From positions 882,595 through 923,308 of the forward strand of contig BFEA01000151.1 of the NCBI GenBank assembly GCA_003427395.1: a stretch of DNA of 40,714 nt, in the 5' to 3' direction. Of the stretch, positions 31,292-40,714 are shown piece by piece. A program made the translations under genes and the position numbers. Positions within the stretch are counted from its first letter, which is position 1. Each line of letters opens with the position of its first letter. The notes beneath the pieces were generated by a model, which worked only from the letters and a program-made list of their open reading frames with translations, searched no databases and was not told the DNA's origin. Origin of the DNA: Chara braunii. Taxonomy: Eukaryota > Streptophyta > Charophyceae > Charales > Characeae.

Positions 31292-31605
31292 TCAGTCCTG
31301 GTCGCCGAGGTCATCCTCTTCGTCGTAGAACAATTCCCTCACCCCCAGGAAGGTCTCCCCCACTGCCACATTTCTGTAAACTATCCCCCAATGTACCGGG
31401 CTAGGGACATAAACATTGTCTACGCTAAGGCAGTTTAACATCTCCGCTAGTTCCCTTGCCCAATTCCCCCCAAAGGGCCCCAATTCTACCTGACACACTG
31501 ATACAACCCATTCTGTTGCTTTGCGGCTACGCTTGATGCCACTTTTTCCATATCAACCTGTTAACCGCTATGGTGGCGATCTTGCCCTTTAACAACCAGT
31601 TCCTC
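31292..31605 (-). pseudogene. Tandem-array family, copy D (C-terminal part only)
   Basis: 31498-31292 reads VELGPFGGNWARELAEMLN and then GETFLGVRELF, aligning to copy A's VEHGPFWGNQVWELLEVIN and GESYLAGVARLF with the same spacing. Upstream, in another frame, NRLIWKKWH (about 31570) corresponds to copy A's DSVIVWVDHF. The N-terminal half is missing: LINE sequence begins right there, so the copy was probably cut by that insertion. It ends in an acidic tail (YDEEDDLGDQD). Confidence 0.55.
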
Positions 31606-31609
31606 GGGA

Positions 31610-34600
31610 ATGTTTGTCTTTTGTTTTGGTCTCTGCATCTTCGATGAGGACATTTTCCGCCATCTGGCCCGAATTTCAATCTCCACCATGCTTATAAAAA
31701 AAGTTTACATTTCCTCCCTTGACACCTCTGCTCCTTCAATTATCTGTGTGCATCTGTGTTTCCATATGACCCAAAGAGCCAATTTTCTGAGTTGATTAAA
31801 CCAAACTTCCTTACTGCCTTTGAGCTTCCTGGGAGTGTTAGAGAGTAGGACAGTCGGAGGGGAAGTGTTTGGGAGTGGCGCTGAAAAGAGGATGGACCAT
31901 AGTTGCCAAACTTTGTCCCAGATCCAGTTCGCTTCAGGACAGTAGAGGAGGCAGTGGGGGATATCTTCTGGTGCGTTGTTCCACAAAACGCAAAGTTTTG
32001 AGTTGTCTGAGTCTGAGTGTTTCCTTCTTTTGTGGAGCCATTGATTGATCGGGAAGGCTGCGTGTGATAGGAGTCGTTGCATGCTGCAGATTCTAATAGA
32101 CCTGAAAAGAAGGTATTTGGTCCAGGGAATGGTGAACGGGATCGAGGAGACTAGGTTCATGATGTTTTGCCATTTCTCTTTTAGCTCGGGTTTCGGGTTT
32201 GTCGTTTGCAACCCGAGGTCATAGCCGAATTTCACGTCGTATTCGAAAATTGTTCTTGATTTCCTGTTGGAGCCTTTCCACATCCATTCCTTAGGGTTAA
32301 ATTCCAAATCATCAATGTTAAGTTCTGGTTGGAATATGACCCATGGTCTGTTCTGCGTGACCTTCTTGAGACGTAAAGTTTCTACTCGCTCTGTTTGAGG
32401 GATATCGTCCTAGATTTCCAGTTCTTGAAGATTGTGTTTGGAGATGGGATAAGATAATTGGCTGGATTGGCAGCTGAAGGAATCTGATCTAGAAATGAAA
32501 CGATACGTCAATCTGAGAGATTAGTAGGCCCCATTCACCTGGCTTTCACGTAAATCTTTCTCTTAGGAGAGCTATCCATAGAGTGGGGATGCTCTGTTGT
32601 ATCGCTGCTATATTGGTTTCCAATAAGTGGCACCCCCTAAGGGAGGTTCGGAGCGCTTAGTCCGTCAGCTAGTCATCTCGATTTATGCACCATAGATGTT
32701 TGATCTGCCACACTCCTCTCTCTAACCAGGTCAACCATCTGCGGTCTTTCGTGCGAAGCGTCCAAATATTACCTTTTGCGTCCTTTAACCATGGATTGCT
32801 GAAGAGAGGTTGCCTGAGGACTTCCTCTTTGTTGTTCGGCGCGCCATGTTTATTGGGCATCAATCAACTCCAAGCCTTCAGGGTCGACAACCAGTAAAGG
32901 TTAGGCGAGGAGGTAGGCTAACTGGTTATCTCATGTTGCACTCTCCTTGCTGTCCTCCCTATTTTGATTGACCATTCTTTGGCCATGATCCAAAAGAGGA
33001 CCCGCATGTTACGTGGAGAATTTACTGGTGCCAAGTTTCTTATGCTGTCTAGGGCCATTTTTGTCCAAGGGAGAAATTGTTTGGTTAGGATCTTGATAAC
33101 CCATTTCATCTGAAGGGCGATTGCTTCCTGTTTCGGGTCTATAATGCCCATACCTCCTCCTTGCAGTTTCCTGGTAACTACTTACCATCCAACCTTGTTG
33201 ATGCACATGGTCCTGTTAGGGTTCCCAGCCCACATGAAGCATCTTATCCTAGCCTTGAAAGTCTTGAGGTCGTCGTCAAGGGGGGACCAGATGGATGCCA
33301 TGTACCGCAGGGTAGAGAATATTGTCGTGTTTATGATTAATGCTCTGCCGAACAAAGATGCCTGGACTTTCTTACATGGGGCTACGCGAGCTATTGCCTT
33401 CACAATTAGATTCTAACCCATCCCTGGCCATGTGCTTTCCTTATTGATTATGATTCCCAAGTACCGGAGTGCTTGGTCGCCCATGGACCATGACATGGGG
33501 GTGGATGGATCCGGCGGTTGAGGGGGAGTGCCATCTGCTAACCACCAGCCTTCAGTTTTAAGCCAGTTCACCTTCATTTTTTATGCGAGTCGGAAGGCCT
33601 CCATGACTCTGACGAGGGCTTGGAAAAAGGAGTTATTTGCCCTAATGAGGACCATGAGATTGTCAACGAACATCAACGCAGTGGGAAAGAAAAATCATGT
33701 AGGGGGTTGTAATTCTGTTATCTAAGGCGATCTATGGAGGGGTCCTTCCGGAGGAACGATACTATGGCTTCCATGACGAAAAGGAAGTGGGTCACCTTGG
33801 CATACGGACGTCCATATCGGGTTGGAGTCAGATAGTATTCTGTTAATCTGGACTCTTCCAATGACATCTCCATAAAGAATTCTGACCCATTCCTTGAAAT
33901 TCGGCCCAACTCCCATCTTCTCCATGCAGTTGTGGAGGAAGTCCGAATTGACTTTATCATAGGCTTTTTCAACGTCAAAGAACAGGATAGCAGCCTGCAT
34001 TCGTTCTTCCATGAATTTCTTTGGTGCCTCGTTTAAGGTCCCCGGGATGAACCCTGCTTGATTGATGTGGAAGCATTTATCAGTGAGTTTTATGATCCAG
34101 TGGGCTAATGTTTTCGCAAGGATTTTATAGAGGGTTGTGAGGAGTGTGATCAGTTTGTAATTCCTTAGGTCCCCTCTCTATCCCCTTTCTTGTGGAGTAG
34201 GGATACCACGCTGGTGCTAAGGACTCGGCCCAGACCACCCTTTGTCTTGCTGTCATTAATAAAATTGAGGAGGTCGCTCCCCAATGTCGGCCAAAAATGG
34301 ATCCAAAACTCTTTAGAGAGACCATCGATCCCTGGAGCTTTGTCGTTCCCCAACTGGGATAATGCTATGTGGAGCTCCCCTGGGGTGATTGGTTCATCTA
34401 GGGCTACCGTTTGTTCCAGCGTTATCGTCCTCGCCAGGTAAGACTACATATGTTGACGAGCTTTTAGGTTCGTAGTGAAGGGGGGGGAAGGTGTCTTGGA
34501 CTCGTAGAGGTCAAGTAGAAGGACCTGGCTATCCTTACCAAGTCTGTGCCCGCTGATTTCACTGACCCTTGGTCTGATGGGTCCTTCAGTCTTTTGATCA

Positions 34601-34780
34601 TACTGTTTCTAGCGTTTGACTTAATCTTAGAGAAGAATAACTTGGTCATAGACTCATTAAAGGGTGTAAACAGTCATCCTTTCTATTTTTTTGCAAACAC
34701 ATTTTTCTCATTCCTTTCAGCTTCTTCATGCCTTCCCTTTGTCAAGCTCCTCCTTTGCCTGTGGTGTTTCCTTGGTCCTT
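31610..34780 (-). mobile_element. 5'-truncated LINE ORF2 (reverse transcriptase and zf-RVT), broken
   Basis: Minus-strand pieces follow L1-type order. 34780-34464 is the pre-RT helix (KIKSNARNSMIKRLKDP). 34353-34165 has GNDKAPGIDGLSKEFW and SVVSLLHKKGDREG (RT motifs 0-1). 34130-33722 has NQAGFIPG and the first catalytic Asp in FFDVEKAYDKV. The QGDP motif sits at a frameshift (33800-33780). The second catalytic box reads FVDN at 33670-33659 instead of the usual ADD. Thumb and connection fragments lie at 33403-32669, and the zinc-binding C-terminus (zf-RVT) at 32307-31705 (WTKYLLFRSI, CVLWNNAPEDIPHCLLYCPEANWIW). The endonuclease domain is absent, the usual result of incomplete reverse transcription. 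Many frameshifts and stops: a dead copy. Confidence 0.85.
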
Positions 34781-35169
34781 GCTATCCCCAGATATAGGGG
34801 CAGCTGATGCTGAAGGTTACCGTCTTTCCCGAACACAACACACTCTGACAACAAATGTATACACACTATCTTTCCAGTCCAGTGGAGCCAAAATGAGGGT
34901 GATCGAGTTCGGTGGAAGACAGCAGCCCAGGGTGTTGGAAAGAAGACGATCGACGTTCCTTGGGAGAATTCAATAGCAGCACATCATGCGCTGGATGAAT
35001 TGTACACCTAAACAGCTTGTACACTGTTCTTTACTCCGTTCTGCCTTTCTTCCCATCTTTCTCTCTCCCTTTTCTTTCTTTCTCACGTTTGCTTTCTGTC
35101 ACTTTCTCCTACCTTCCTCCTTCCTCTCTTCTTTATCTTCTTAATTCCCTTCACAATGGCCCCCTCTTC

Positions 35170-35269
35170 CTCTTCTTCGTTTTCTAGCTGCAATCTACCT
35201 TCCTCCTCCCTTTCTCATTCCTCTTCTTCGTTTTCTAGCTGCAATCTACCTTCCTCCTCCCTTTCTCAT
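35170..35269. repeat. 51-bp tandem duplication
   Basis: CTCTTCTTCGTTTTCTAGCT and the following 29 bases occur at 35170-35218 and again identically at 35221-35269. Confidence 0.9.
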
Positions 35270-35433
35270 GTTGGTCCCTTAACCATCTGCTTATCCTCCC
35301 TCTGCACTTCGTCGTCATGGTAGAGTATGAAAGGACTCGTGCTAAATCTTGGTTCTCTAGCAGCACGTCTGAGTGCTCTATAGAGTCTATGCCCGGGTCA
35401 CCTTCGTTGCCAGGGTGGCCAGATTTACACAGA

Positions 35434-35595
35434 GGATATTACCATCCATATTACTTTACCCTAGTCATTGCATTACAGAGTATCCTCCTCATGATTTTTT
35501 CTTTTTTCTTTTAATATAAAGGAGGGTACTCAGGATATTACCATCAGGATTATTTTGCTCTCGTCATTGCATTGCAGAGTGTCCTCAACATATAG
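35434..35595. repeat. Diverged direct repeat, period 99 bp
   Basis: GGATATTACCATC, GTCATTGCATT, CAGAGT and TCCTC recur in order, starting at 35434 and 35533. Each copy is about 60 bases, with substitutions between the blocks. Confidence 0.8.
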
Positions 35596-36109
35596 TATGG
35601 ATGAGTGTTTTTCAGAGTGTATCAGCCTGTTGTCATCCTGTTTTTTTTAGTATAGTTAATTCATTGTCACCACCTCCCTATAGTTGTGTCAGGATTGAGT
35701 AATTTACGTGCCTGGTGTCTGCGTTAGATTTACAGTGTTCACAAAACAGTGGGGAGGACAGGTGTGAGCATGGAGAGGTGGATGGATGAGGTAGGGGACC
35801 AGGAAAGGAAGCAGAGCCAAAAACAAATGCGGGATGGAAAGAAAGTTTTTCTTACACAATTGGCTGGCCTTCCATAATAGATCCCAGATCAAGCTGGGAC
35901 TTGCATGGAAAAGCCAGAAACCAGAAGGTTTCATTCTATAAATGGAAAACAATGACAAATCGAGGGAGGAACGACTGTCCTCACAAATTCCATAATGCCC
36001 CTTATTGAACTGTTCACACCTACATTTACAGCAATCCCCATTCCTCTCAAGAGAATCTGAAATCCTTGCGTACAATGTCTCACGACGACGAGGCCTCGCA
36101 TAATACGTT

Positions 36110-36425
36110 GGTCAGATGAATGCACCCGCTGAGATAGTGCTGCTTGATATATGAAAGCTCCTCATCCTTCAGATGGCAGCAGCAGGATGGACGCGGGTTT
36201 GGGGAGCGGTGGACGGTCAGATGAGTGCACCCACCGGGAGAGTACTGAAACTTGATGAATGAAAGCTCCTCCTCCTTCAGATGGCAGCAGCAGGATGGAC
36301 GCAGGTTTGGGGAGTGGAGGCTGGTCAGACAAGTGCACCCACTGAGAGAGTACTGCTGCTTGATGCATGAACGCTCCTCTTCCTTAAGATGGCAGCCGCA
36401 GGATGGGGATGGGGATTAGCGGAGC
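36110..36425 (-). repeat. 107-108 bp tandem repeat, three copies, open on the minus strand
   Basis: GGTCAGA-type starts at 36110, 36215 and 36323; GCTCCTC at 36158, 36265 and 36373. On the minus strand the array is open for 68 codons, and the period of 108 gives a 36-residue protein repeat containing PPLPKPASILLLPSEG, then a VLS-WVH-SD box. There is no start or neighbour that makes it a gene. Confidence 0.85.
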
Positions 36426-37399
36426 GAGGAATCTATTGTCTGCAGCATGGACTTAATTGTCTGCCACCACGCCCCTCAATTTGACATGAAATGGCAAGAT
36501 AGACACTCTTGACGCTTTTTCCAAAGGGTGGGGCTAGTGACTCCTGCCGTGTTTGGCTTGGATGACGATGGTGATGACGACCTCGCTCTGCTTTCCCCAC
36601 GGATGTGGCCTTCGGTGTCTGATAGGCGGAGCGCGTGCGGCAGGTATTCAGAGTCACCGAGGCCCAAAAGGCACCTGAGATTGTAAAGGAAACGGTATCC
36701 GCTAGTGGCACTGACTAAACAGTGACATCGATTGATCAGCGATTGATCATCAAGTGATCGTTCACCGAGGGAGAAAAGAATAAACCTCAACATACAGGGT
36801 GTCAAATAGATGATACGGATAACAAATGCTTGATGTAGGAAAGGGGAGCACGGCACGACCAATAAAAACAGTCAAATGTGGGAAACGTTAAACCCTACCA
36901 CACCCTGATTGCACTTTGAGACAGAAGTGGTTTCATCTTCTCTCCGCCATGGCCGACCAACGGTTGGTAAATGAATGAATACAGCTCTGCTGCCAAGCAA
37001 ACACATAGGTGCTCATTATTGTAGGAGAGCGAGGCCCAACAGCCATAAAACTAATCACGGGCGGAGTAAATTAAAGTCTCTTAGGAGCGATGTTCATAAT
37101 CACGGTAGGAGAGAGGCACACAGTTTGGTACATGGCTTCCGTAATATCCTTCCTGGTTCACGTGCGGCTCAGGCACTTGGCTGAGAAGGAAGCAAGGACG
37201 TAAGTGCAGCAGATGACGACGGCCACGATGACGACAGGGGTCCAGATGGTACCGGCGGAGCTCTAGCTGGGACTGGCACCGTTATCTCCTTCTTATGCCT
37301 GCAACACAGACAATCACCATTCCATGAAACAAGACAGACATCATTTGGAAGAACCGTGAGCTCCGAGTTCCAAAAGTCTCCCTTACTGTCAGGTCACAG
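36426..37399. other. No gene seen
   Basis: Balanced composition. Open frames up to 128 codons (minus, 36476-36862) show no domain. Confidence 0.35.
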
Positions 37400-37855
37400 T
37401 TAAACCACCAGTACTTCGGAGCCTCTTTTTCCCGGGGCCAATTTCAGCTGCGCGCCAAGTTCTGCTCAACCAGCATGCATGAGAAATCCTTTTGTTTTGG
37501 GTTGCATGAACCACCGTTTGAACACTGCAGGCCAAGCCAGGAAAGTCGGGGCGCACTAACGGCCCCGTCGGAGAAGTTTGGCTGGGAGGCGTACTGGTGG
37601 TATAAGGAATTAGACATGCCCTTCTCTTTACCTAAATTCCATTGCTTGGTGACATTCACGCATGAACTTTCTCTTCATGAAAAATCCGACCTTCCACTCA
37701 ATTCAACACCATCAGATTACTAAAACACACCACACTCTCAAAATGGCTGGCGGCACCAGCCAAGCCAAAAGAAGGACGCCGTCAGCTTGTATTCTTTTGG
37801 TGTGCAGGGCATTTCCAGAGTCGGAAAATGTTGGCCAAAGGTACTGGTGGTTTAA
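37400..37855. repeat. 456-bp segment with 15-bp perfect terminal inverted repeats
   Basis: TTAAACCACCAGTAC at 37400-37414 and its exact reverse complement GTACTGGTGGTTTAA at 37841-37855. Beyond the 15 bases the arms stay loosely similar (TTCGGAGCC against CTTTGGCC). No clear target-site duplication flanks it. The same motif, less exact, also occurs singly at 37591, 38178 and 40312, so it may be a dispersed repeat rather than transposon ends. Confidence 0.5.
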
Positions 37856-38344
37856 GAAGACTGAGGCCACGCAGTAGGATTTCATAGACTGAATGGGGCT
37901 GTAATGGCAGGCAAATGACCCCGCAAAGTCCTACTGTGTCTGTATAATGTCCAGCATGCCTTGCTGCACTTCTTCCCTTGAGAGGCCTTAGGGATCCGAT
38001 ATTGACAAAATATACATTACATGGCACGTCCAAGACAAGTTCCCGTGAAAGACAGTCTTAAAAAGGTGAGTATGCACCATCAAGAATCGGCAAAGACAGC
38101 ACTTGGAAAACCCCGCAGTACCCCACTTGGGTTTCTGCTGTCGCCATGTTACCGTTGAAAGCATAGCTAGGCAAGCCTACTGGTGGTCCAAACAACACGT
38201 TCTTAAACTGCAACGTGTAACTACAGAGTCTAGTACAGACACTACATCCGTGCAAAAGAGAGGGACAAGAACTGCAAAGCTTTTGCTCCATGGTCCTTGC
38301 GTACGATTTCAATTCGAGGATCTACCCGCAGAAGAGGAAACTGG

Positions 38345-38631
38345 GACAAAGAAACTTTGGGCAACTAATGCCCCAGATTCGGGGTGTCCCTATAGTAGCG
38401 CCCGGGGGGGAAGTGTCTATGACCCCTCCGCAGACGCGGGTTGGTGTAGGTCTAGGTCTAGATAGAGATGTCTGGGTCGCACCACTGTAGGGCTCGACTT
38501 GCCATAAGATTCAGATATAACAGGTCACAAATGACACCCCCTGGAGGAAGACAGTCCTTGGGGAGTCACAAGCCATCCGATCCCCTCACCGGTTGAGTAC
38601 GACGACAAAGGAACTTTGGGCAACTAATGCC
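38345..38631. repeat. 28-bp direct repeat, 259 bp apart
   Basis: GACAAAG, then A or G, then AACTTTGGGCAACTAATGCC occurs at 38345-38372 and 38604-38631 with one difference. Confidence 0.85.
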
Positions 38632-39000
38632 AGTTGTTTGAACTTGTTTCTTTGACATCAGTATACCACAACCACATCCCTACACATCTGAGAGGCTTGT
38701 GAGGGGAACAACAATGAAAAGTGAAAAGAGGTCACTGCACCCATAGAAACATATGAACTCTTGTTTGGAGGACTGCGGCCGCGTGGTGGGGTGGGGGGGG
38801 GAGGAAGGGGCTTGAAATGGATGGGTTGCTTGTGGCAGTCATCTTCGGATTTCATGGAGATTTAATTAGATTGCCCATCCCACCCCACGACCCTCCTCCT
38901 ATGTCCCATGGCCATCTACAGGTGACTTTACGGGACCCTGCACTCCTTCCTAGGGGGACTGCCCTGTTATCGTTTCCGAGAACAGAGGCCATACGCACAG
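38632..39000. other. No gene seen
   Basis: Contains a G-rich tract at 38770-38810 and otherwise unremarkable sequence. Confidence 0.35.
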
Positions 39001-39065
39001 GTTGTGCTCCCATTTGTTCCAATCTCATGACTCCGAGGTTGTGCTCCCATTTGTTCCAATCTCAC
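39001..39065. repeat. 27-bp direct repeat, period 38
   Basis: GTTGTGCTCCCATTTGTTCC plus AATCTCA at 39001-39027 and again at 39039-39065, identical. Confidence 0.9.
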
Positions 39066-39937
39066 CTCAGGTAGAATACGGCAAAAACAAAAAGGAAAAT
39101 AAAGATACAGCACCTAATGCAAGGGGATACAAGCATGTTCGTTAGTAATATAGGTTATCACTCCCAAACTCTATTCCACCAAGGACTCACAGGAAACTAG
39201 CTCTGTCCGCATGGGCACATCAACAGCTGGTCTCCTTCTCGCTCTCCTTCCCCTTTTCCTCCTTTTCTCTCTTCCCTCCTCTCCCCCTTCCTTTTTCTGG
39301 AAAGATCCCGAAACAAATCTCCGTTTTCTTTTTTTTTCAATTAACAAAAAAGCCCCATCTATTCTGGGGGCAGAGGTCTGGTTGCTTATCACAGGCTCAG
39401 GTTTGATACAAAACAGTGAGAGAAGAAGACGACCAGCAAAGCACAGCCTCTTCCCCTGCAGCCAGCAAGTCACACACGTTTTTCATGGCTACATTTGTTC
39501 AGCGTTCAAAACTCGTCAATCTGACAATTTCACAACTACCTCCGATTTTAAAGGGCACACAAGTATTCACCTGCCCTTCTGACGACGCATTTCCCTTATC
39601 ACGCCAGCTTGAAACCTGCACAATGTCACCCACAACCAGAATCGGACAGTTGTTCATCAGTACAAACCAGCTTGAAATCCATGATGCCGCATTTCAGCAT
39701 GGGACATACAGCAAGTTATATACCAAGTCTCAGATTGAATTGAATACAGCGACAAGCTTAAGATATCAAATTCTGCAAATAACTTCAAAGGCGAAAGGTA
39801 AACTTATCAGTCAACTGCATTTAGACCTACATCTAGTAATTCACCCCTCACTGCCAAGCGGTAAAAATACACCGCCTTCACTTCTTCCGTGACACAGCAG
39901 ATAGGAGATTCTCCCCCAGTCAAGGACTCGAGGATCA
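39066..39937. other. No convincing gene
   Basis: A plus-strand frame of 158 codons (39416-39892) has no domain and no neighbour; its composition (Ser, Thr, Gln, Leu) is near what chance would give here. A pyrimidine-rich tract lies at 39230-39300. Confidence 0.35.
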
Positions 39938-40002
39938 GTCAGTCTCCTACTTCTAGCACCTATAGAGTGAGTCAGTCTCCTACTTCTAGCACCTATAGAG
40001 TG
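39938..40002. repeat. 33-bp tandem duplication
   Basis: GTCAGTCTCCTACTTCTAGC plus ACCTATAGAGTG at 39938-39969 and again at 39971-40002, identical: a recent duplication. Confidence 0.9.
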
Positions 40003-40091
40003 TTTGGTCAGTCTTCTTTGAGTAGGATACCTGGCCTATCTTAAATCGCCACTACCTCCAACGTTCTTTTTGCCGAGGCAGATAACCCCTG

Positions 40092-40220
40092 ACACCAAGC
40101 TTCATTGAAATGCCAGTGCGGTGTTTTTGCGTTTTTCTTTCCCCTTTGGCTGGTTCCCCCTGCACACCAAGCTTCATTGAAACACCAGTATGGTGTTTTT
40201 GTTTTTGTTTTCCACCTTCG
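40092..40220 (-). repeat. 72-bp tandem repeat, two copies, open on the minus strand
   Basis: ACACCAAGCTTCATTGAAA starts at 40092 and 40164 (period 72). On the minus strand the period is 24 codons, giving a repeat with KHHTGVSMKLGVQG and KHRTGISMKLGVRG inside a 138-codon frame (40468-40052). Whether it is translated is unknown. Confidence 0.75.
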
Positions 40221-40628
40221 GCTGGTGCCATCAGCCATATCGGTTCGGTAGCGCTGGTCATCTGAAGTCTGCAGAATGTTGCATTTGTGATTGTCGACCT
40301 TGCCTGGGAAAGGTAGTGGTGGTTTAAGATCAATGCGTATGACTTGAACGAGATGCCTAGAACGAGGACAACATGGGCAAAAGAGTCCACAAAGAAACTA
40401 CCGCAGGGCACACACTGACACAAGGTAGACACTTGCGAGGGGAGAAGACAAAAGAACATCCTGAGCACTACAATGAACAGCAGACATGAACATCACAATG
40501 AAAAATATGCACAACAAAATTTACATGTACAGGGAGAAGGAGGGTGAGTGGGAGACCCACATCTAGAAACAAAAATATACGTACATGCAGATAGACACAG
40601 ACAGGTAGCCAAAGGGAGCAAGACATGC

Positions 40629-40629
40629 A

Positions 40630-40714
<85 letters not shown>
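40629..40714. repeat. Compound microsatellite (AC)9(AG)34
   Basis: AC dinucleotides at 40629-40646, then pure AG from 40647 to the last base of the window. The repeat probably continues beyond the window. Confidence 0.95.

Larger units (their letters stand above)
34781..36109. other. No gene seen
   Basis: Pyrimidine-rich DNA followed by AT-richer DNA. It holds a 51-bp tandem duplication (35170-35269) and a two-copy repeat with period 99 (35434-35595). Short frames only. Confidence 0.4.

Noticed and set aside
31292-31498. Copy D as an intact small acidic protein gene
   Set aside because: It aligns to the C-terminal part of the larger array family and its upstream homologous part is in another frame, so it is a fragment.
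39416-39892. 158-codon plus-strand frame as a gene
   Set aside because: No domain, no promoter or neighbour support, and overlapping frames of similar length occur by chance in this composition.

Overview
This window looks like nuclear DNA from a large, transposon-rich eukaryotic genome, most likely of the plant lineage. Support: a LINE ORF1 with a DUF4283-like domain plus zinc knuckle, a LINE ORF2 ending in a zf-RVT-like zinc-binding domain (both typical of streptophyte L1-type LINEs), two Ty3/gypsy pol relics, abundant minisatellites and microsatellites, a few Ns, and no bacterial gene organisation. A charophyte alga such as Chara is my guess; the sequence does not prove the species. I found no rRNA, tRNA or CRISPR, and no intact housekeeping gene.

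Layout. 1-3030: a minus-strand LINE fragment (ORF1) with a strongly G-rich block upstream of it, including a 56-base poly-G run. 3030-8400: no gene; hairpins, short duplications and then three consecutive minisatellite blocks in pyrimidine-rich DNA (periods about 62, about 60 and 39/29 bp). 8450-9331: a broken minus-strand ORF with an acidic tail, gag-like in style. 9536-11211: a 54-bp repeat and a broken gypsy integrase. 11959-13168: two adjacent minus-strand reading frames of unknown family. 13.2-16.2 kb: nothing recognised except two TGACGTCA palindromes. 16236-19180: an unrecognised minus-strand ORF with a duplicated module, and a plus-strand ORF with an Arg/Gly-rich start; each has a TATA-like box about 215-255 bp before its ATG, so they form a divergent pair. 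19.2-21.3 kb: repeats, perhaps the 3' flank or LTR of the next element. 21295-26900: a decayed, nearly full-length Ty3/gypsy retrotransposon on the minus strand, in the order gag, protease, RT, RNase H, integrase. 26.9-28.7 kb: no gene recognised, with an AT-rich island. 28.6-31.6 kb: a tandem array of four diverged copies of a protein family I do not recognise, all on the minus strand and all broken. 31.61-34.78 kb: a 5'-truncated LINE ORF2 abutting the last copy. 34.8-40.7 kb: no convincing gene; many small tandem and dispersed repeats, ending in an (AC)9(AG)34 microsatellite.

How it fits together: almost everything recognisable is mobile-element debris on the minus strand, broken by stops (often TGA) and frameshifts. 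The most interesting parts are the four-copy unknown family at 28.6-31.6 kb, the unknown frames at 12-13 kb, and the divergent unit at 16.2-19.2 kb. None of these could be assigned to a known family by eye. Full LTR pairs could not be delimited by reading.
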